From Mangrovimonas spongiae (GTDB taxonomy: Bacteria; Bacteroidota; Bacteroidia; Flavobacteriales; Flavobacteriaceae), in assembly GCF_003944795.1 (NCBI RefSeq), contig NZ_RWBG01000004.1, positions 124,001 through 188,000 of the forward strand: a DNA stretch of 64,000 bases, given 5' to 3'. A program made the translations under genes and the position numbers. Below the pieces are notes generated by a model that worked only from the letters and a program-made list of their open reading frames with translations, did no database searches and was not told the DNA's origin. The stretch's first letter is position 1; each line of letters begins with the position of its first letter. Shown in pieces: positions 47,371-54,019 of this stretch.

Positions 47371-47372
47371 TT
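47343..47372. terminator. Bidirectional terminator
   Basis: AAAACCGAGGT (47343-47353) and ACCTCGGTTTT (47360-47370) form a perfect 11-bp stem with a 6-base loop. The plus-strand side has the longer T-run. It serves the AlkB-like gene on the minus strand and may end a plus-strand RNA. Confidence 0.8.
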
Positions 47373-47970
47373 AGTTAATATACCTAAATGTTAGGTTGAT
47401 TCTTTTACCAACGTGTTGTTTTGTTTTGGGTATTTGATGTACCCAAAATTCTTGCATTGCGCCTTTCATTATAAGTAAACTTCCATGTTGTAATAACAGT
47501 TTATGGTTCTCTTTTTTTAAAGTTTTATGCTTAAACTTAAACACTCGGCTTGCGCCTAAGGAAAGAGAAGCGATTGTTGGATGTTTGCCCAATTCTTTTT
47601 CATTATCAGCATGCCAGCCGTTACTGTCATTTCCATCTCTATATAAATTTAGAAGAACAGTAGAGAAATTGTGATTGCATACATCTTCTATTTTTGATTT
47701 TAAACTTAAAAGCGTGTTTGTGAATTTTTTGGGATGCATGTTTATGTTAGAATAAGAATAAGGTTTGTTATTTTCAGCATACAAAGCTGTTAATCTTGGT
47801 TGTTTATAGGTTTTGCCAAATACAGTAATATCATCTTGTTGCCAAAGGGTTTCTTTTAAAAGAGTTTTAAAGTAAATATTGGCTTTTGTTTGTTCTAAAA
47901 AGTTAGGATAATAAATTAGTTCAGCATCTGGTAAACTAAAGGTGTTTTTTTCGTTTGAAAATAAGTCCAT
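47371..47970 (-). CDS. AlkB-like 2-oxoglutarate/Fe(II) dioxygenase
   Basis: A 199-residue protein of the AlkB family, which repairs alkylated bases in DNA or RNA by oxidative demethylation. The iron ligands are His120 and Asp122 (GWHADNE) and His178; the 2-oxoglutarate-binding RxxxxxR is Arg190 and Arg196 near the C-terminus. The LYRDGNDSNGWHAD region and SLSLGASRVFKFKHK are typical of the ALKBH2/3-like subgroup. It is complete and monocistronic, with a terminator at its 3' end. Confidence 0.92.
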   Translation of the reverse strand: MDLFSNEKNTFSLPDAELIYYPNFLEQTKANIYFKTLLKETLWQQDDITVFGKTYKQPRLTALYAENNKPYSYSNINMHPKKFTNTLLSLKSKIEDVCNHNFSTVLLNLYRDGNDSNGWHADNEKELGKHPTIASLSLGASRVFKFKHKTLKKENHKLLLQHGSLLIMKGAMQEFWVHQIPKTKQHVGKRINLTFRYIN

Positions 47971-47999
47971 AACCTATTTTTTTCTAAATTAGTCAATAT

Positions 48000-48671
48000 A
48001 TGATGAAACTTAAAACAACACTGTATATTATCTTATTTCTTTTGGTAAATAATCAATACACTCTTCCAGAAGGCTTTGTCAATGTACAAGAGATTATTCC
48101 AGACATAACAGTTGAGTTAAAATATTATTCTACAAATAATTTTGTAGGAGATACCATAACAGGTTATTATGCGAATAAGCTAATTCTAACAGAATCTACT
48201 GCAAAGGCTTTAAAAAAAGTACAAGAAGAATTGCAAGAGCAAAATTTATGTTTAAAAGTTTTTGATGGGTATCGTCCACAACAAGCTGTTAATCATTTTA
48301 TGGTTTGGGCCAAAGATTTGAATGATACAATAAATAAACAAGAGTTTTATCCCAAAGTTGAAAAACGCCATTTGTTTCGAGAAGAATACATAGCTACACG
48401 ATCTGGACATAGTCGCGGAAGTACAGTCGATTTAACCATTATTAACGGTAATACAGGTGAAGCATTAGATATGGGGAGTCCATACGACTTTTTTGGGCAA
48501 GAATCCTGGGTAAATTACGATGGTATAACTTTAAAACAGAAACAAAATAGACAACTGTTACAAAAAGTTATGATAAAGCACGGCTTTAGGAATTACGCTA
48601 AAGAATGGTGGCATTTTACATTACGAGGCGAACCATTTCCAAAAACATATTTTGATTTTAAAATTCAATAG
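48000..48671 (+). CDS. D-alanyl-D-alanine dipeptidase (VanX/DdpX-like)
   Basis: A 223-residue zinc dipeptidase of the VanX family with a hydrophobic N-terminal export segment (6-18). It shows FDGYRP (88-93), the zinc site SGHSRGSTVDLT (His137, Asp144) and EWWHF (catalytic Glu202, ligand His205). It would cleave D-Ala-D-Ala released during peptidoglycan turnover. There are no vanH or vanA homologues beside it, so a recycling role is more likely than glycopeptide resistance. Confidence 0.9.
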   Translation: MMKLKTTLYIILFLLVNNQYTLPEGFVNVQEIIPDITVELKYYSTNNFVGDTITGYYANKLILTESTAKALKKVQEELQEQNLCLKVFDGYRPQQAVNHFMVWAKDLNDTINKQEFYPKVEKRHLFREEYIATRSGHSRGSTVDLTIINGNTGEALDMGSPYDFFGQESWVNYDGITLKQKQNRQLLQKVMIKHGFRNYAKEWWHFTLRGEPFPKTYFDFKIQ

Positions 48672-48772
48672 TTATTTATTGAGGAGTATATAGAAAAACA
48701 ATATTACGTTTAGATTGTAAGTATCTCAAACGTTTTAGTGCAAAAAACTTCATTGAAATATAATAATATAGG

Positions 48773-48802
48773 TTTGTGCTTCTACATTTTAATGTATTTT
48801 TG
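48773..48802 (+). promoter_or_regulatory. Promoter of the SulP transporter gene
   Basis: TTTG (48773-48776), an 18-base spacer and TATTTTTG (48795-48802) match the Bacteroidota consensus. The ATG is at 48827, giving a leader of about 20 bases. Confidence 0.75.
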
Positions 48803-48826
48803 CGCCTTTCAAAATAATACAACCTT

Positions 48827-50449
48827 ATGACAAGTTTTATTAGAAAACGAGCAGCAAATGCTAAGAACGATATTTTAAGTGGTATTACGGTAGCTTTGGC
48901 TTTAGTACCAGAAGCTGTTGCTTTTGCCTTTGTGGCTGGAGTAGATCCGCTAGTTGGGCTTTATGCTGCTTTTATGATTGGTTTAATCACCTCAATTTTT
49001 GGTGGTAGACCAGGGATGATTAGTGGTGCAACTGGTGCTTTGGCAGTAGTTATGGTAAGTCTAGTTGCCGAAGGAAATGCTATGGGAGCAGAAGGTGAAA
49101 ACTTAGGGTTATATTATTTATTTGCGACCGTAATTCTAATGGGAATTATTCAAATGCTTGCTGGAGTATTTAAACTAGGAAAGTTTGTGAGATTAATTCC
49201 TCATCCCGTAATGATGGGGTTTGTTAACGGATTGGCTATTGTTATTTTCTTGTCGCAATTAGGGTTGTTTAAGGAGTTTGTTAACGGTGAAGTGGTTTGG
49301 ATGCAAGGGCCAAAATTATGGATTATGATTGCTTTAGTTGCCTTAACAATGGGAATTATGTACGGACTTCCAAAACTAAATAAAAAACTACCAGAGGCTT
49401 TAATTGCCATTTTAGTAGTCTCAGCTATAGTGATTTTTGGAAATTTAGATGTAGCAACCGTAGGAAGCTTTATTAGAGATGGTGGAGGTGAAGGTTTAAA
49501 AGGTGGTTTGCCAACATTCCAAACAGATATTTTTAATAAAGTACCAATGACCTGGGAAACACTTAAATTTATTGGACCGTATGCGTTAATTTTAGCAGCA
49601 GTAGGTTTAATAGAATCTTTAATGACGCTAAACTTAATAGATGAGTTAACCGAAACTAGAGGGAACACCAATAGAGAATGTTTAGCACAAGGTGGCGCCA
49701 ATATTGTTACAGGACTATTTGGAGGCATGGGTGGTTGTGCTATGATAGGGCAATCTATAATAAATATTAAAGGTGGCGGAAGAACACGCTTATCAGGAAT
49801 TGTGGCAGCTTTAGGACTACTATTTTTTATATTATTTGCTTCTGGATTAATAGAGCAAGTGCCAATTGCTGCTCTTGTAGGTGTTATGTTTATGGTTGTT
49901 ATTGGTACGTTTGCCTGGAGTAGTTTTAGAATAGCTGGTAAAATTCCAAGAAGTGATTTATTTGTATTATTATTAGTTTCTGGTTTAACTGTAATTTTCG
50001 ATTTAGCCATAGCAGTAATTGCGGGAGTTATTGTGAGCGCTTTAGTGTTTTCTTGGGAAAATGCTAAAAGAATTAGAGCTAGAAAGCGCATAAAAGATAA
50101 CGGAACAAAAGTTTACGAAATTTGGGGGCCTTTATTTTTTGGTTCTATAAAAGCATTTAATGATAAGTTTGATGTTAAAAATGACCCAGATACAGTTGAA
50201 ATTGACTTTGTAGAATCTCGTGTAAGTGATCATTCAGCTTTAGAAGCCATTTTTAATTTGGTTGAAAAGTACGAAGCTGCAGGTAAAAAAATTACCCTAA
50301 AACATTTAAGTGAAGACTGTAAAGCGTTATTGTATAAAGCCAGTCCAAAGTTTAAAGAAGTTATTATAGAAGATATTGACGACCCAAGATATCACCTAGC
50401 GGCCAACCCGGAAGAATTTCCAAAGTCGCTTTCAGAATATAAATTTTAA
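48827..50449 (+). CDS. SulP family anion transporter with STAS domain
   Basis: A 540-residue membrane protein with 12-14 helices and the SulP signature regions ILSGITVALALVPEAVAFAFVAG and GGMGGCAMIGQSIINIKGGGRTRLSG. A cytoplasmic STAS domain (about 430-525) ends the protein. Family members move sulfate, bicarbonate or other anions; the ion cannot be read from sequence. It has its own promoter. It is convergent with coaD, with stops 1 base apart. Confidence 0.92.
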   Translation: MTSFIRKRAANAKNDILSGITVALALVPEAVAFAFVAGVDPLVGLYAAFMIGLITSIFGGRPGMISGATGALAVVMVSLVAEGNAMGAEGENLGLYYLFATVILMGIIQMLAGVFKLGKFVRLIPHPVMMGFVNGLAIVIFLSQLGLFKEFVNGEVVWMQGPKLWIMIALVALTMGIMYGLPKLNKKLPEALIAILVVSAIVIFGNLDVATVGSFIRDGGGEGLKGGLPTFQTDIFNKVPMTWETLKFIGPYALILAAVGLIESLMTLNLIDELTETRGNTNRECLAQGGANIVTGLFGGMGGCAMIGQSIINIKGGGRTRLSGIVAALGLLFFILFASGLIEQVPIAALVGVMFMVVIGTFAWSSFRIAGKIPRSDLFVLLLVSGLTVIFDLAIAVIAGVIVSALVFSWENAKRIRARKRIKDNGTKVYEIWGPLFFGSIKAFNDKFDVKNDPDTVEIDFVESRVSDHSALEAIFNLVEKYEAAGKKITLKHLSEDCKALLYKASPKFKEVIIEDIDDPRYHLAANPEEFPKSLSEYKF

Positions 50450-50450
50450 G

Positions 50451-50906
50451 CTAGTTAACAACAACACTATCAGGGACAAGTTTGCTGTAATCACCGTTAT
50501 TTCTTATAACATCTCTTACAATAGATGAGGAAATATAGGATGTTTTTGCAGCAGTTAATAAAAAGACAGTTTCTATTTTAGAGAGTTTTCTGTTGGTATG
50601 AGCAATGGCTTTTTCAAATTCAAAATCGGCGGGATTTCTTAAGCCACGTAAAATAAATTGCGCATCGATTTCTTTGCAAAAGTCAACCGTTAAGCCTTCA
50701 TAAGTTACTACTTTTACTTTTTTTTCATTTTTAAAAGAAGCTTCAATAAACGCTTTTCTTTCTTCAAGAGAGAACATATATTTTTTTTCGGCATTTACCC
50801 CAATAGCCACAACAACTTCGTCAAAAAGTTTAACGCCACGTTTAATAATGTCGTAATGTCCTAATGTTATGGGATCAAAAGATCCTGGAAATATGGCTCG
50901 TCTCAT
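50451..50906 (-). CDS. coaD: Phosphopantetheine adenylyltransferase
   Basis: A 151-residue nucleotidyltransferase that makes dephospho-CoA from 4'-phosphopantetheine and ATP. The start RRAIFPGSFDPITLGHYDII contains the TxGH motif (His17). ISSSIVRDVIRNNGD, the ISSxxVR signature, is near the C-terminus. It lies 44 bases downstream of ddl on the same strand and is probably in one operon with it. Confidence 0.96.
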   Translation of the reverse strand: MRRAIFPGSFDPITLGHYDIIKRGVKLFDEVVVAIGVNAEKKYMFSLEERKAFIEASFKNEKKVKVVTYEGLTVDFCKEIDAQFILRGLRNPADFEFEKAIAHTNRKLSKIETVFLLTAAKTSYISSSIVRDVIRNNGDYSKLVPDSVVVN

Positions 50907-50950
50907 TTTTTTAAGCTATTAATTTTTTAAAGTTACGTATAATAAATGGG

Positions 50951-51928
50951 TTATGCTTTTAAAGCTTCTTCAATGGCATTATCAAACAAATCCTGTAACG
51001 AAATATTTGCTTGGGCGGCTTGTTGTGGCAAAATGCTTTCGGCAGTAAGCCCTGGAACAGTGTTTATTTCTAATAAATGTGGTTCGTCGTCTTTAAAAAT
51101 GTATTCACTACGGCTAAAGCCTGTCATTTTTAATATAGTATACACTTTTTTGGCTAAAGTGCGTACTTTTTCAGCTTGAGCTTCACTAATTCTAGCAGGG
51201 GTTATTTCTTGTGATTTTCCTAAATACTTGGCTTCAAAATCGAAAAAATCGTTTTCACTAACAATTTCGGTGATGGGCAAAACTTTAATATCCCCTTTAT
51301 AACTTATAACACCAACCGATACTTCGGTACCATCTAAAAACGCTTCAATAATTATTTCATCATCTTCTTTAAAAGCAAAGTCGATAGCAGCTTGTAAGTC
51401 TTCTTGCTTATAAACTTTGGTAATACCATAACTACTTCCAGCTTTATTGGCTTTTACAAAACAAGGTAGTCCAACTTTTTCTATAATGGCTGTTTCGTTA
51501 AAAGTGTCGCCTAAATTTACATAATACGATTGAGCCGTTTTTATACCGTGTGGTTTTAAAACACTTAAACAGTCCCGTTTATTAAAGGTTAAAGCTGCTT
51601 GATACATGCCGCAACTTGTATGTGGAATACTTAAAAGCTCTAAATAACCTTGCATGTAGCCATCTTCTCCTGGGGTACCATGAATGGCATTAAATACACA
51701 ATCGAATACAATTTTTTGATCGTGTATAATAACAGAAAAATCATTTTTATCTACAGGAAATTCAACATTATCATCATTAACATATACCCATTTATGTTCT
51801 AAAATATGTATACGGTATAGGTTGTATTTATCCTGGTTTAACGATTGGTAAACCACGTTACCGCTTTTTAAGGATATTTCAAACTCACTGGAATATCCTC
51901 CCATAATAATGGCAATGTTTTTTTTCAT
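50951..51928 (-). CDS. ddl: D-alanine--D-alanine ligase
   Basis: A 325-residue ATP-grasp enzyme making the D-Ala-D-Ala dipeptide for peptidoglycan. N-terminal IAIIMGGYSSEFEISLKSG, the ATP-grasp core GLPCFVKANKAGSSYGITKVYK, and the C-terminal metal site LLEINTVPGLTAESILPQQA are present. It is transcribed towards coaD. It is divergent from the PASTA gene, so the two cell-wall genes could be jointly controlled from 51929-52079. Confidence 0.95.
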   Translation of the reverse strand: MKKNIAIIMGGYSSEFEISLKSGNVVYQSLNQDKYNLYRIHILEHKWVYVNDDNVEFPVDKNDFSVIIHDQKIVFDCVFNAIHGTPGEDGYMQGYLELLSIPHTSCGMYQAALTFNKRDCLSVLKPHGIKTAQSYYVNLGDTFNETAIIEKVGLPCFVKANKAGSSYGITKVYKQEDLQAAIDFAFKEDDEIIIEAFLDGTEVSVGVISYKGDIKVLPITEIVSENDFFDFEAKYLGKSQEITPARISEAQAEKVRTLAKKVYTILKMTGFSRSEYIFKDDEPHLLEINTVPGLTAESILPQQAAQANISLQDLFDNAIEEALKA

Positions 51929-52079
51929 TTTTTATACCTATAGTGTAGGCGACATTTAAAATAATAATCCAAAAACGACTTATTTGTCGTAAATAATATT
52001 GGTTAAGCTAAAATATCACATAATAACCGAAAGAAAAAACAGTTCTGTTTTTATATATTTGTTTGATAAATAAAATTTC

Positions 52080-52637
52080 ATGAGCCTTATAAAGTTTGTT
52101 ACTAGTAAAGCATTTTTAAAGCAAGTTATTCTTGCTGTTGTAGGAGTGTTTGTATTGTGTTTTTTACTATTAAAATGGTTAAATGTTTCCACCAATCATA
52201 ACGAGTTTGAAACCGTGCCAGATTTGACAGGAAAGTCTGTAGAAGTAGCAAAAATAGAACTAGATGAAAACCACTTAGTCATGGAAATACAAGATTCTTC
52301 AAACTTTAATCCCGACTATCCAAAATTTGCGGTTATAGACCAAGACCCTAAAGCAGGAAAAAAAGTAAAAGAAGATCGTAAAATATACTTAACTTTAAAT
52401 CCTTCAGGGTATCGAAAAGTAAATGTTCCAGATTTAGTTGGTAAAACCTTTAGACAAGCCAAACCAACACTAGAAGCTTTAGGATTTAAAGTAGGAAAAA
52501 CGACTTATGTAGACTACTTAGGGAAAGATGAGGTTGTAAAAGTAACTTTTGAAGGTTCGGAACTTAAAATTGGCGATAAGCTGCCAAAAACATCAAAAAT
52601 AGACTTGGTTTTAGGTAATGGAAACCGACCACAATAA
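52080..52637 (+). CDS. Membrane-anchored PASTA-domain protein
   Basis: A 185-residue protein with one N-terminal membrane helix (about 14-33) and two or three PASTA repeats: TVPDLTGKSVEVAKIELDENHL, VPDLVGKTFRQAKPTLEALGFK, and a partial third segment. PASTA domains bind muropeptides or other cell-wall ligands. No kinase domain is present, unlike the PASTA kinases of Firmicutes. A TATATTTG box (52054-52061) may be its promoter. It overlaps the long form of the next gene. Confidence 0.88.
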   Translation: MSLIKFVTSKAFLKQVILAVVGVFVLCFLLLKWLNVSTNHNEFETVPDLTGKSVEVAKIELDENHLVMEIQDSSNFNPDYPKFAVIDQDPKAGKKVKEDRKIYLTLNPSGYRKVNVPDLVGKTFRQAKPTLEALGFKVGKTTYVDYLGKDEVVKVTFEGSELKIGDKLPKTSKIDLVLGNGNRPQ

Positions 52638-52644
52638 GAAACAC

Positions 52645-53685
52645 ATGATTGAAGACAACCAAGATGATATAGAGAAAAATGATGACGATCTCTATGAGCA
52701 CTATTCTTTTACAGCCGAAAAGGGGCAACAACCACTTCGCATAGATAAATATTTAATGAATTTTATTGAAAATGCTACCCGAAATAAAATTCAAGCAGCA
52801 GCCAAAAGTGGGAATATACATGTAAACGGTGCTGCCGTTAAGCAAAACTATAAAGTAAAACCTTTTGATAAAATTCAGGTGCTTTTCGAGCACCCTCCAT
52901 TTGAATATTTACTTACTCCAGAAAACATTCCGCTAGATATTGTTTACGAAGATGACGAACTTTTAGTTGTAAATAAACCTGCAGGAATGGTTGTGCATCC
53001 TGGACATGGTAATTATTCTGGAACGTTAATAAATGCCCTAATTTATCATTTTGAAAATCTCCCAAACAATTCCAGTGATAGACCAGGGTTAGTTCATCGT
53101 ATAGACAAAGATACGAGCGGTCTTCTAGTCGTGGCAAAAACCGAGATAGCTATGGCACATTTAACCAAGCAGTTTTTTAATAAAACTAGTGAACGTGAGT
53201 ATATTGCTATAGTGTGGGGAAATGTTGAAGAAGATCAAGGTACTATTGAAGGTAATATTGGACGTCATCCTAAAAACCGATTGCAAAACACCGTCTTCTT
53301 AGGAGATCAAGCAGAGAAAGGAAAACCAGCTGTAACACATTATAAAGTTTTAGAACGTTTAGGTTATGTAACTTTAGTATCCTGTAAGTTAGAAACAGGA
53401 AGAACACACCAAATACGTGTTCATATGAAACACATTGGCCATACCTTATTTAATGACGAGCGTTATGGTGGCGAAAAAATATTAAAAGGAACCACATTTA
53501 GTAAATACAAGCAGTTTGTAGAAAATTGCTTTAAAATCTTACCAAGACAAGCACTTCATGCCAAAACGTTAGGTTTCGAGCACCCTAAAACAGGTAAATG
53601 GATGAGCTTTACGTCAGAGTTGCCCGAAGACATGACCCTTTGCATTGAAAAATGGCGAAATTATGCCAAACATATTGATAGTTAA
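52645..53685 (+). CDS. rluD: RluD-type 23S rRNA pseudouridine synthase
   Basis: A 346-residue synthase with an S4 domain (about 25-85: LRIDKYLMNFIENATRNKIQAAAKSGNIHVNG) and the catalytic domain with GLVHRIDKDTSGLLVVAKTE, whose Asp is the nucleophile. LETGRTHQIRVHMKHIGHTLFNDERYGG closes the active site. The start was taken at ATG 52645; ATG 52618 is also in frame, overlaps the PASTA gene by 20 bases and adds nine residues. Translational coupling to PASTA is likely in either case. Confidence 0.92.
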   Translation: MIEDNQDDIEKNDDDLYEHYSFTAEKGQQPLRIDKYLMNFIENATRNKIQAAAKSGNIHVNGAAVKQNYKVKPFDKIQVLFEHPPFEYLLTPENIPLDIVYEDDELLVVNKPAGMVVHPGHGNYSGTLINALIYHFENLPNNSSDRPGLVHRIDKDTSGLLVVAKTEIAMAHLTKQFFNKTSEREYIAIVWGNVEEDQGTIEGNIGRHPKNRLQNTVFLGDQAEKGKPAVTHYKVLERLGYVTLVSCKLETGRTHQIRVHMKHIGHTLFNDERYGGEKILKGTTFSKYKQFVENCFKILPRQALHAKTLGFEHPKTGKWMSFTSELPEDMTLCIEKWRNYAKHIDS

Positions 53686-53734
53686 AAAAAAGTTGTATAT
53701 TTAATAGAGTTTTTCTTAAAAAATTCAAGAAACT

Positions 53735-53742
53735 TAATTTTG
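53735..53742 (+). promoter_or_regulatory. Candidate -7 box for the pentad-repeat lipoprotein gene
   Basis: TAATTTTG fits TAnnTTTG and ends 5 bases before the ATG at 53748, so transcription would begin at or near the start codon. No clear -33 TTG is seen. Confidence 0.35.
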
Positions 53743-53747
53743 CTATT

Positions 53748-54005
53748 ATGAATAGAAGAGATTTTCTTAAAAAAACAGGCCAAACCTTATTAGTTACTTC
53801 TGCGGCGTCTTTAGTAGGCGTTTCATTAGCGTCTTGTAGTAGTGATGATGATGGATCATTTTACGATGGTTATTATGGAGATGGTTACTATGATGACGAT
53901 TCTTATAATGATGGATACTATGACGATAGTTATTATAGTGATGGCTATTACGATGATGGATACTACGATGACGGCTATTATGACGATGGATATTACAGTG
54001 GTTAA
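53748..54005 (+). CDS. Tat-signal lipoprotein with tandem DGYYD pentads
   Basis: An 85-residue protein. Residues 2-9 (NRRDFLKK) form a twin-arginine motif, and 13-29 form a hydrophobic segment ending in lipobox LASC (Cys30). SSDDD directly after the cysteine resembles the acidic lipoprotein export signal for surface display in Bacteroidota. From residue 40 to 84 the chain consists of nine five-residue units of consensus DGYYD, rich in Tyr and Asp. I know no family with this exact form. The next gene encodes a double glycosyltransferase 14 bases downstream. Roles as an adhesin, metal-binding coat or modified peptide are all open. Confidence 0.78.
   Translation: MNRRDFLKKTGQTLLVTSAASLVGVSLASCSSDDDGSFYDGYYGDGYYDDDSYNDGYYDDSYYSDGYYDDGYYDDGYYDDGYYSG
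53865..54002 (+). repeat. Tandem 15-base repeats encoding DGYYD pentads
   Basis: Nine imperfect 15-base units, the last four most alike, encode DGYYD-type pentads (residues 40-84) plus a final Gly. Codons differ between units (GGA/GGC, TAC/TAT, GAT/GAC), so selection acts on the peptide rather than the DNA being a fresh expansion. Confidence 0.85.
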
Positions 54006-54019
54006 TACAACATGTAGTA

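Noticed and set aside
48000-48671. Glycopeptide resistance determinant suggested by the VanX-like gene
   Set aside because: There are no ligase, VanH-like dehydrogenase or VanRS-like regulator genes next to it. Dipeptide recycling is the simpler reading.
49201-50091. 296-codon minus-strand frame within the SulP gene
   Set aside because: It is fully antisense to a clear transporter gene and has no recognisable motif.
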